From the NCBI GenBank assembly GCA_964036045.1, contig OZ038379.1, positions 117,193,104 through 117,257,103 of the forward strand: a stretch of 64,000 nt of DNA. Reading direction: 5' to 3'. The first letter of the stretch is position 1, and each line of letters starts with the position of its first letter. A model generated the notes under the pieces. That model saw only the letters and a list, made by a program, of their open reading frames with translations. It searched no databases and was not told the DNA's origin. This DNA is from Eutreptiella sp. 'Long Island Sound 2002'. Taxonomy: Eukaryota; Euglenozoa; Euglenophyceae; Eutreptiales; Eutreptiaceae. Both the position numbers and the translations under genes were made by a program. This document shows, one piece after another, positions 55,214 to 64,000 of this stretch.

Positions 55214-56506
55214 CGCACCAGAACAGTATAGGGGCCGCACCCCACATGACCCTCCCGTGACCACAGCCCCCTCAGGGAGGGCAGAGGGGGGGTACAGGTC
55301 TGCAGGGGCCCCCGGGGGAGCGGTCCACGGGCCGCCCCTCACCCCTCCCCACCCCGGGGCGGCACCGCGACCCCGACCGCACGCGCACGCCGGAGGGGAG
55401 TGCGCCGACGACGCGAGAGGTGCCAGGATGGAGTACCGCAGGCCGCCACCCAGTAGGGGGGGCAGGGAGGCTGCGGCGCGACCCCCCCCCCCCACCCCCC
55501 CCGGCGGCCCGCAAGCCGCGGGGGCCCCGGCCCCGACCCCCCGGGGCAGGGGGGGTTGGTCCCCCCCCCCCGCCCGAGAAAGGAGCCGGAGCGCGACCCG
55601 CCCCCCCGCCCCAGCCGCCGGCTCCCACAGGGGCCGCGGAGAACAAGCGAGCCCGCGCCAACGCGCCAGGACGCCGCACAGATCGCGCCCAGAGAAGGCG
55701 GGCGAGCACGAACTGGAGTGGTATGGGGGGCCACGCCCCCCATGGACAGAACGACGCCAGTGACACCCGCATTGTTGCCTGCCCAGGGAAGGCAGAGGGA
55801 CAGAACGAGGCAGAGCGACCCCCCGCCCTACAGGCCCCTCCCTGGCCGCACAAACGGGGGGTCTGGCGCACGCCCCCCCCCCCCCAACCCGCCCCCCGGC
55901 ACACGAACGCCACGGACCCGCCCCGCGGCGCGCAGCCCCCAAAGGGCGTGCAGGCTGAGGGGACAGAGAAGGGCCCCCACACCCGCACGCCCGCGCCCAC
56001 AACACGTGGAGAGCGGACCCCAACAGCCCGCCCAGTGGACCGGCAGTCGGGGGAGGGGGAGCGCCTGACCCCAGACGCTGCTCGCAACAGTAGAAGGCTA
56101 CCCCCCCGGGGGGCGCCCTACCGCCACCACCACAACCCCAAGCCAAGTAGGGGGGAACCGAGACCAGACCGCCCCCCCCCAAGCACGCCAGACAGAGCAA
56201 GGGACGGGGGCAGGACACGCGGAGGGGCACGGACCACGTGGAACGGCCCTACCAGCGCCCAGTGCCGGGACAGCGCGAGGTGCACACGCCACACCACCCA
56301 GGAGGGGGGGGAGCGGACGCCGCAGGAGCGCGAGCGCACACACACGTAACGGGCACGCGAGGACTACCAGAAGGGCAACCGGACCGAGCGCGCAGAACAC
56401 ACAGACCGCGTGGAATGGCGTACCAGCGAGCGAGGGTAAGGGACACCCGGACGGGACGGCCCGCCACACGCAGCGCGGAACACGCGGGGCGGGAAGGGGG
56501 AAACGA
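55214..56506 (+). repeat. 1293-bp tandem duplication in LINE A 3' region, unit 2
   Basis: Near-identical to 53921-55213. It leaves the repeat at GGGGGAAACGAGAGAGACAC and continues into the terminal part of the LINE. Confidence 0.9.
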
Positions 56507-56728
56507 GAGAGACACACCACCAGGTACCGGCCCGAACCCTCCGAACCGGCCGCGAGCGCCGCGCACACACAGACGGGGCACTGCACCCGCCAAGGCAGTA
56601 GTGGCGCACAGCGCCATGCCCCAACCCCTGGGCTAGGTAGCCTCCGCGCCAGCCCAAGGGGGTCCCACTGGCGACAAGCCAGTAGCACGGGCCCGGCGGC
56701 GCCGGCGCTCCGGGCGACCACGCTTTAG

Positions 56729-56990
56729 GGGGGCGACGCAGTGGGTAAGCGCCCGCAGCCATGGCTGCAAATTGATGCACTGACCGGGGAGTGGCGAAAC
56801 GGGGAAGCCGGGGAAGGACGGGGCTCCGAGCCCTGTGCACCTGGGGGACTCCGCCACCAGGCAGGAGGTGCGTCTTGGAGGGCCCTCAACTAGGACCCGG
56901 TGGGGAGGATATCACCTGGCCCGACCAGGTGGCCCCCCGGGGCCGAAAGGCGTCTAGTACCCGCAAAATCAAACCTCAAACCTCAAACCT
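56729..56990 (+). mobile_element. LINE A 3' terminus or SINE with tRNA-like head and (TCAAACC)n tail
   Basis: GACGCAGTGGGTAAGCGC (56735-56752) resembles a tRNA D-arm/A box. About 70 bp on, GGGCTCCGAGCCC could pass for a weak B box with a 5-bp T-arm-like stem. The palindrome GCAGCCATGGCTGC lies between. The block ends in AAAATCAAACC, two further CTCAAAC-type repeats, and then H2. The same block ends LINE B. It is either the LINE's own 3' end or a SINE sharing it. Confidence 0.45.
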
Positions 56991-58296
56991 GTAAATTCCA
57001 CATATTTGTTGGATCTTACTTTGGGCGAAGGTAGCACGGCAAAAGCACACAATAGCACCGGAATTCGAGCAAAACACAGCAGTTAAAATTTCCCTTGGCT
57101 CTTTTCAATAGCAAACAATGCAGTGGATTCCAGGAATGATCTCTCACTTGAGTGGTGACAATTCAATGTGTCAACAAAACACCAACCTAAAAGGTTGCAA
57201 GAAAGATTGGTACAAAAGCCTTGTTGAACCTTACAAATTGATATAAAAACATTTGTCAATCATGCAAAAGCTCATTTTATATCAAAGTCATAGTGACGCG
57301 TTCCCGTGGGGGGCCTGGCCACGGGACGCTGCGGCGGACGCGCACAAGCAAGCAGGCAGGCGAAGCACTGCGCTCACAAGGGCATCCTCATGCTCGTGTC
57401 ATGTGACAAAGCGTTTCAGGATCCTTGCTACTCTGAAACAAGGGAACAAAAGTATGTACAGAAACACATCATAATATGTTCGCATGGGGTGAAGACTGGA
57501 CTGAGGTAAGGGCATCACAGGACAATTGACACTCAGTCCTAACTCATATCCCAATCCCAGGTCCCACCCTCACAGTGGCTGGCAGGGGCGGGGGCTCAAA
57601 CACAACCCATGCCCTGCCCAATCCGGACCCTGAAACCCTGCCAATAGGGGAGGGTGTCCCGCCCAGCCACAGGCGAGTTCCTGGGAACCAAGGAGCGGCA
57701 AGGCCAACAGACGATTGCTCCCCATGCTCCCCTAGCGACAGGTCCCAACTGCCCTTTGAGCCAGAGATAAGGCCCCGCCATTATCACCTAGGAGTTGGTA
57801 GCTGAAAATGGGCTGTTTCAGCCCAGACTGATATTAGCTCCGACAACTCCAAAATTGAATCCTCGTCTGGACCATCCATAGGTAGGGACGAGACAACTGA
57901 CTCTATGCCCTTCGAGCATGATATCCCTGCAGCCCTCACCCAACCTGGTTCCCTCTGATTTCCCGGCATCAGGGCGCCACGGGTTCGCCAAGTGGGGTCA
58001 TGATGCCAAAATCACTAAATTGGCGTCATTCCCACGCGCGACTCGCCCGGCCAGGGCAAGGCCAATGGCTCACAGAATAGGAGGCAGGACCTAAGACCTA
58101 TATCTGAGTGCACAACCTGGAATTAGGTTCGGACTCCCCCTGGGCAGAGATTTGGGGCCGCCAATTGACCACACGGGGGGCTGAAATTGGGGTCCCAAAA
58201 GGGGGTCATTTTGGCTGCTCAAAATGAGCCAAAATCGGGGGTATCCCCAATGGTATATCTCCACGCCGGCTGGGAGATCGGATCCGCCATTCCATA
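56989..58296. repeat. Dispersed AT-rich repeat H, copy 2
   Basis: 1308 bp, collinear with 8134-9441, with few differences. Both ends coincide with LINE 3' tails facing inward. No gene. Confidence 0.85.
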
Positions 58297-58561
58297 GGCG
58301 GTTTGAGGTTTGAGGTTTGATTTTGCGGGTACTAGACGCCTTTCGGCCCCGGGGGGCCACCTGGTCGGGCCAGGTGATATCCTCCCCACCGGGTCCTAGT
58401 GGGGGGCCCTCCAAGACGCACCTCCTGCCTGGTGGCGGAGTCCCCCGGGTTCACAGAGCTCGGAGCCCCGTCCTTCCCCGGCTTCCCCGTTTCGCCACTC
58501 CCCGGTCAGTGCATCAATTTGCAGCCGTGGCTGCGGGCGCTTACCCATTGCGTTGCCCCCC
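58297..58561 (-). mobile_element. LINE B 3' terminus or SINE, tRNA-like head and tail
   Basis: Reverse copy of 56729-56990. The A-box-like patch is at 58537-58556 and the tail GTTTGAGGTTTGAGGTTTGA at 58301-58320. The block is well kept between copies. Confidence 0.45.
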
Positions 58562-60668
58562 TAATGCGTGGTCGCCCGGGGCGCCGGCGCCGCCGGGCCC
58601 GTGCTACTGGCTTGTCGCCAGTGGGACCCCCTTGGGCTGGCGCGGAGGCTGCCTAGCCTAGGGGTTGGGGCGTCGTGCTGTGCGCCACTACTGCCTTGGC
58701 GGGTGCAGTGCCCCGTCTGTGTGTGCGCGGCGCTCGCGGCCGGTTCGGGGGGTTCGGGCCGGTACCTGGTGTTGTGTCTCTCTCGTTTCCCCCTCCCCGC
58801 CCCGCGTGTTCTGCGCTGCGTGTGGCGGGCCGTCCTGTCCGGGTGTCCCTTATCCTCGCTCGCTGGTACGCCATTCCACGCGGTCTGTGCGTTCCGCGCG
58901 CTCGCTCCGGTTGCCCTTCTGGTAGTCCCCGCGTGTCCCTTTCGTGTGTGTGCGCTCCCGCCCCCGCGGCGTCCGCTCCCCCCCTGGGTGGTGTGGCGTG
59001 CGCACCTCGCGCGGTCCCGGCGCTGGGCGCTGGTAGGGCCGTTCCACGCGGTCCGTGCCGCTCCGCGTGTCCTGCCCCGGTCCCTTGCTCCGTCTGGCGT
59101 GCTTGGGGGGGGGCGGTCCGGTCCCGGTTCCCCCCTACTTGGCTTTGGGGCTGTGGGGGTGGCGGTAGGGCGTCCCCGGGGGGGGTGCCTTCTACTGTTG
59201 CGAGGGGCGTCTGGGGTCAGGCGCTCCCCCTCCCCCGACTGCCCGCCCACTGGGCGGGCTGTCGGGGTCCGCGATCCACGTGTTGTGGGTGCGGGCGTGC
59301 GGGTGTGGGGGCCCTTCTCTGTCCCCTCGGCCGGCACGCCCTGTGGGGGCTGCGCGCCGCGGGGCGGGTCCGTGGCGTTCGTGTGCCGGGGGGCGGGCTG
59401 GGGGGGGGGGGGGGGCGTGCGCCGGACCCCCCATTTGTGCGGCCGGGGGGGGGCCTGTAGGGCGGGGGGTCACTCTGCCTCATTCCGTCCCTCTGCCTTC
59501 CCTGGGCAGGCAACAAAGCGGGTGTCACTGGCGTTGTGCTGTCTATGGGGGGCGTGGCCCCCCATATCACTCCGGTTCCTGCTCACCAGGCTTCTCTGGG
59601 TGCGATCTGTGCGGCGTCCTGGCGCGTTGGCGCGGGCTCGCTTGTTCTTCGCGGCCCCCGTGGGAGCCGGCGGCTGGGGCGGGGGGGCGGGTCGCGCTCC
59701 GGCTCCTTTCTCGGGCGGGGGGGGGACCTTCTCCCCTGCCTGGGGGGGTGGGGGCCGGGGCCCCCGCGGCTTGCGGGCCGGTGGGGGGGCGGGGGGGGGG
59801 GTGTTGCGCCGCGGCCTCCCTGCTCCCCTTCTGGGCGGTGGCCTGCGGTACTCAATCCTGGCCCCCCTCGTGTCGTCGGCGCGCTCCCTTCCGGCGTGCG
59901 CGTGCGGTCGGGGTCGAAGTGCCGCACCGGGGTGGGGGGGGATGAGGGACGGCCCGTGGATCGCTCCCCCGGGGGCCGTTGCAGACCTGAAACCCCCCTC
60001 TGCCCTCTCTGAGTGGGCTGTGGTCACGGGAGGGTCATGTGGGGCGCGGCCTCCGTACTGTTCTGCTGTGCGCGTTGCTCCGGCACGCTAGTGTGGGCTC
60101 GCGGGAGCAGGTCCAGCCGCCGCTCCCCCTTCCGCGTCGCCGTCCCTTCTGGGCGCGGGGCGTCCCCTCGGCTCCGGGGGGGCGGAGGGCCGCGCCTGTG
60201 GCTCCCCAGCCGGGGGGGGTGCGGGGGCCGCCCCCCCGCCCGCTCTCGGGCCTGTGTGGGAGGGGGGGGGGAGTGCGGGGGGCCCTCTGGTCCCCTGGCA
60301 ACGCCTCCTGACGGCCGGGGGGGGGGGGTATGGCAGTCCCGGCCCCGGGGGCCAGCCATCAGCTGGGGGTTCGCGCCCTTCCCCCGCCTCCCTCTACCTA
60401 GAGCCGGACCCTCGTGCAGGCCCTCGCTGGGGCCCCTCATCCCCCCGGCCGTCGTCGCGCGGCGCTGGCCGGCCGGGGGCGGCCGTGAGGGTTAGCGGCC
60501 AGCGGTTAACGGGCTGCGGGGCAGCAGGTTCCCCCCCGCGCTCGTTGTCTCCGCCCTCCCTCCCGCGGGAGGTGGCACGCTCTCTTGCGTCGTGCCGTAC
60601 CGTGGGGGGGGAGTGGGTCGGGGGGCCCAGCTCCCCCCCCCACTCTCTCGCATCCGCCGTCTGGGTCA
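58562..60668 (-). other. LINE B 3' region
   Basis: A single copy of the unit duplicated in LINE A (about 58,780-60,064), including the monomer-related block near 59,150-59,400, then C/G-rich DNA up to the ORF5 stop. Long open frames here are not shared with LINE A in a consistent way and are not called. Confidence 0.6.
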
Positions 60669-61337
60669 TCACCTGCGCCGCCGCTTGTGTGGGGGCTGGG
60701 GCTGTGGCGGCGGCGGGTTGCGCCGGCGGTAGCGCCAGTGGGCGAGGGCGCTGTGCAAGGCCCGGGGGAGCCAGTTGTTGGCGTCCGCATCCGTGATGCG
60801 GAGCACCGCTCCCCCTTCCAGGAAGGCCGGCCACGTCGGCTGCCTGTCGGGCCACACCGCCCGGATCACTGACCTGAGGACCCTCTCATGGTCCTCTGGG
60901 GCTGCCCACCCCCCCGGGGGTACCTCTCGGTTTCCTCCGTCTCTCCGGAGGAGCACGGCATCGAAGGGCCGGTTCCTCAACCTCCTGGAGGTCCCCTGGT
61001 CAGCCCAGCAGAACCACCCGTACACCTCCCCCACCAGGGGGAGGGCCTCTTACCCTAGAGGGTCCGGGACCGTGCCCCAGTCCCGGTCCCAGGGCCGGGC
61101 CCCCTCTGCCCCTCGCGCCGGCTCCCCTCGCTGCCCCTGTGCCTGCGGCGCAAATGCCGCGCCGCGCCCCCCCTCCGCCGAGGCCATCCGCGCCGGCGCG
61201 GCCCTTGGCGCAGGGGGGGCTGGCTGGTGCCGGGGTCGTGGGGGTTGGGGGGGGACGAGCTCGCCGGCGTCAGGGTTGATGTTGTAGAGGTGGTGGTGGT
61301 GGTGGTGGTGGTGGTGGTGGGTGTGGTGCGCCGGCAT
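60669..61337 (-). pseudogene. LINE B ORF5
   Basis: Homologue of 52240-52905, starting MPAHHTHHHHHHHHHHLYNI at 61337, with a longer His tract. One in-frame TAA (61050-61052) stands where LINE A has GAG. The domain after it is nearly unchanged (RPFDAVLLRRDGGNREVPPG). It ends in RRRR. Confidence 0.6.
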
Positions 61338-61363
61338 CTGTTGGATGCCGGGGGGGATGCACC

Positions 61364-62959
61364 TCACCGGTTGCACGTCCGGCTGCGGGGGCGCCCCGCT
61401 CCCCGCCCCCCTCCCTTCGTTCGCCCTCCTCCCTGGGCTCCCAGGCCCCGTCCCGCCTGTCCCTTGGGGCCCGCGGCGCCCTTGCCCTTGCCCTTGGGCC
61501 CCTTTCCAGCCCCCTGCCCGTGCTGCGGGTCCCGCCCCCCGTCCTGCACGCCCTGGCCCGCCCGCTCACCCACCGCCCCTCGCCCTGCCCCCTGCACCTG
61601 GGCTCCCTGCCCGTGCCCCTGCGCGCTCTTCCCGTGCCCTGGTCCCTTCCCGGCCCCCTGCCCTGAGCTGCGCCGTCCGCTGCCTGCGCTCTGCTCCCCC
61701 CCGCTGCTGCGCCCTTGCTCCCTGCCGCGCGTGCCCTGGCCTGCTCCTTGCGCGCGCTCCTGGGCACATCCCCTGTCGCCTCCTGCCCCCCGCTCCGCGC
61801 TCCCGTGGCTGGCACCCAGCTCTGCCTATGCGCCCCCCGCTCCTTCCTGGATCACGCGCCGGGCGTCCCGCTGTCTTTGCAGCTGCGGCCGCGTGACGCC
61901 CGGCGGCGAGCGCTCGGGCGCCTGGGGGCGGACGTGCCGCGCCCGCCCCGGGGGGAAGGGCTTGGGGGGGAACTGCTTGGGGGGGCTGGTGTGGGTGTGG
62001 GTGGGGTTGGCGTGGGCGCGGTACTTCGCGCTCTCCCTGCCCACTGCTGCTGCTGCGGCGGCCGCCGGCGAGGCGCCCGTGGCCTGTGCGGGGTTCTTCC
62101 CTCGCTTGCGCGGCGTGCTGGGGGTCGCGGCGTGGCCCGCCGAGGCGGTGGCGCGGACCGCCAGGGGCCGCGGTCGCAACTCCTCGCGCGCCCTCCTCGC
62201 TCTCCTCTGCTGCTGTAGCGGCCGCCGGCGAGGCGCCCGTGGCCCGTGCGGGGTCTGTCCCCCGCTTTCGCGGCATGCTGGGGGCCGCGGCGTGGCCGGC
62301 TGAGGCGGTGGCGCGGCCCGCCGGGGTCGCGGCCGCAACCTCTCGCGCGCCCTCCTCTCTCTCTCTCGCTGCTGTGGCGGCCGCCGGCGAGGCGCCCGTG
62401 GCCCGTGCGGGGTCCGTCTTCCGCTTTTGCGGCGTGCTGGGGGTCGCGGCGTGGTCGGCCGAGGCGCTGGCGCGGCCCGCCGGGGCCGCGGTCGCAACCC
62501 CTCGCGCGCCCTTCTCGCTCTCCTCTGCGGCTGCGGCAGCCCTCGGCGATGCGCCCGGTTCCTGCGCCGGGGCTACCCCCCGTGTCGGCAGCGTGCCGGG
62601 GGCCGCGGCGTGGCTCGCTCAGGCTGCGGTCTCCGCTTCCTGCGCGTCTGCCCCCCCGCCCCCGCCCGGGGCGGGGCGGCGGGGCTTGCTGCTTGGGCGG
62701 CGGGGGCGCACACCTCGGCTGGCTCAGGCTCCCGGGCCGGCGGCGGCGGCCCGACCAGCACCGCCGCCTCCGCCAGTCTCCGCTCCTCGCGCTTCGCGAG
62801 GGTCTCCCCCGTCCACTCTGGAGAGGCAGGGGAGCGGGAGCGGGACCGGCGGTGGTGGCGGTCGTCCCGCTGGGGGGAGCCATCGCAGTCTGCCATCACT
62901 GTTATCCTGGTAGGCATGCGTGGTGGCAGGCGCGCCCTTCCCACTACCTCCTGGTGCAT
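61364..62959 (-). pseudogene. LINE B ORF4 with expanded internal repeat
   Basis: Homologue of 50949-52166. The start ATG overlaps the ORF3 stop at 62959. The segment that is TAG in LINE A is CGG here (PPPPAREPEP). The middle holds about three copies of a 159-160-bp repeat that is single in LINE A, and one 160-bp step breaks the frame. The C-terminus (GKGPKGKGKGAAGPKG) is kept. Confidence 0.5.
62061..62540 (-). repeat. 159-160 bp coding repeat in LINE B ORF4
   Basis: GCCGCCGGCGAGGCGCCCGT recurs at 62061, 62221 and 62380, with a worn copy near 62,537. On the minus strand each unit encodes the Ala-rich EESEEGARG...ATGASPAA segment. LINE A has one unit. Confidence 0.75.
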
Positions 62960-64000
62960 CAGTGCCGTGCCGTGGGCAGTGCGGTGTGGTGCTCTGCGGG
63001 GGGGAGGGGGGGAGGGTGTGGGGGGCCGGCTGTGGCGTCAGCCCCGCACGGCCGGGGGCCGGCGGCCATCCACCGGCATTGGGAGGGGAGGCGGGGGAGC
63101 CACGCGGCCGACGCGTCGCGCCATATCTCCCAGTCTGGGGCGGGGCCCAGGGCCCTGGGCCCCCGGGGGTCGTCGAGTGGTGTCGGGGGGAGCCGCACCA
63201 GGTGGACCCCCGTAACGGCGGTGACCCCCTGTGTTCGCAGGAAGGTGTGTACTCCGTCCCGCGCCGCGGCCGCCGGGAGGGGGGGGCGGGGTACGGGTGC
63301 TGCCCCATAGAGGTGGGTCGGGGTGATCCCCAGGACCCGCCGCGGGTCCCCGCGGGTCGCGACGACGAGGAGGAGTAGGGGGGTGCCAGGGCACTCTTGC
63401 CAGAGGACCTGCCCCCTGTGGTGGGCACCCCTGGTTCTGGAGAGGGGGGGGGGGGCAGGTCTGGGTCAGCCCAGCCGCGGGGCGCGTGCGTCGCCTGCGG
63501 GAGGGCGGGGCACGAAGTGGGCTCCCTGGGGAACGCCTCCCATACGATGGCGTAAGGGGGGGTAGGCCTGGTGCCGTCATACACCGGGTTGGTCGGCCGG
63601 GGGCGGGCGGACGCCTCATCCGCGCCCTCCACGAACACCGTGATCTCGCCCACCTCCAGGTCCTTGTCCGGTCGGTGTAGAAGGTGGAGCGCCGCAACCA
63701 CCTCGGACACTCCCCCCGGGTACGTGGCCCGCGCCTGGTTCAGGTACGGGGCCGCGTCCCCGGGGTAGCGCGTCCTGAGGGCGGGCAGCAGGGCTGGGGC
63801 GCGGCTGCGGAGGGACATGGCAGACCCTGCTCCCGTCAGCCGCAGGGTGTCCCCCATTGACAGGGGCCGGCCTGACCGGTTGGACTCGCGCCACTCCATC
63901 CAGTGCCCGTAGAGGGCCGCCTCCGGGCTGATGAGCCCCGACTGGACGGCGTTCACGATCCGGTGCATTGCCGGGAGCAGCGTAGGGGCCCCCGCTCCGT
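62959..64000 (-). CDS. LINE B ORF3, partial
   Basis: Homologue of LINE A ORF3 from GAGAPTLLLAMHRIVNAVQ to the TGA at 62959-62961 (complement). Here LHLLHRPDKDLEVG and LPPTPLDDPRGPRAL read without the stop and shift found in LINE A. A separate frame disturbance near 63,450 (G run) remains. The 5' end lies outside the window. Confidence 0.55.

Larger units (their letters stand above)
10231..56990 (+). mobile_element. Giant LINE (LINE A), interrupted by nested LTR elements
   Basis: Once 12,909-37,061 is removed, one block remains: T-poor leader, about 420-bp tandem array, ORF1, ORF2 (endonuclease, RT, RNase H-like region, zinc finger), ORF3, ORF4, ORF5, a long 3' region and a (TCAAACC)n tail. 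From the array start (about 11,990) this is about 20.8 kb, and from 10,231 about 22.6 kb. The 3' limit is firm, because LINE B at 58,297-64,000 stops at the same base with the same tail. The 5' limit is not, since no second 5' end is in the window and no target-site duplication is evident. Non-LTR elements are usually 4-8 kb, so the size and the ORFs after the RT are exceptional. A composite of a LINE plus other DNA is not excluded. Confidence 0.6.
58297..64000 (-). mobile_element. LINE B, 3' part on minus strand, runs off the window
   Basis: Reverse complement of 49908-56990 apart from one missing 1293-bp unit, an expanded repeat in ORF4 and point changes. It includes the same tail, monomer-related block and ORF5, ORF4 and ORF3. 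The 5' part lies beyond 64,000. Together with LINE A it forms an imperfect inverted repeat of about 5.7 kb per arm with H2 in the middle. Confidence 0.85.

Overview
The window reads as transposon-dominated eukaryotic nuclear DNA. I see two LTR retrotransposons with chromodomains, a very large non-LTR retrotransposon (LINE), tandem arrays and no recognisable housekeeping gene, operon, rRNA or canonical tRNA. The sharp mosaic of very GC-rich and AT-rich blocks and the algal/protist-like element types suggest a unicellular alga or another protist. I cannot name the lineage from the sequence alone.

Layout. (1) 1-8100: a truncated and a longer copy of a decayed 2-oxoglutarate/Fe(II)-dioxygenase-like gene on the minus strand. 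The longer copy lies between inverted, TTCGTACGAA-rich arrays. Between the two copies is low-complexity G/T-rich DNA holding a broken Pro/Arg/Ser-rich gene. (2) 8134-9441: an AT-rich repeat (H1) with a second copy of equal length at 56989-58296 (H2). (3) About 10.2 kb to 56,990: a giant LINE (LINE A) on the plus strand, cut open by nested insertions. Its 5' part is an array of about 420-bp dimeric repeats. ORF1 has a CCCH finger. ORF2 has an APE-type endonuclease, reverse transcriptase, a possible RNase H and a zinc finger. Three further ORFs (ORF3-5) lie downstream, followed by about 4 kb of 3' sequence that ends in a short (TCAAACC)n tail. (4) 12,909-37,061: Element 1, a Ty3/gypsy chromovirus inserted in the LINE array (TSD GGTG). 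(5) 24,543-35,546: Element 2, a younger chromovirus inserted in the 3' LTR of Element 1 (TSD ATAGC). (6) 58,297-64,000: the 3' part of a second LINE copy (LINE B) in inverse orientation. It carries ORF5, ORF4 and part of ORF3 and has the same 3' end. The two LINE 3' ends face each other across H2.

History. The nesting order is LINE A, then Element 1 (LTRs differ at 11 of about the first 365 bp), then Element 2 (LTRs differ at about 4 of 534 bp). Element 1 is dead: the catalytic Asp of RT motif A is Gly, and there are several in-frame stops. Element 2 looks nearly intact. LINE A carries stops and frameshifts, and several of its stops are sense codons in LINE B or in the family motif.

Most interesting points: a LINE of about 21 kb with three extra conserved ORFs after the RT and with its 5' monomer also present near its 3' end; a methyltransferase-like domain between protease and RT in both LTR elements; a possible readthrough pseudoknot after the gag UAG of Element 2; and UGAUG stop/start overlaps.
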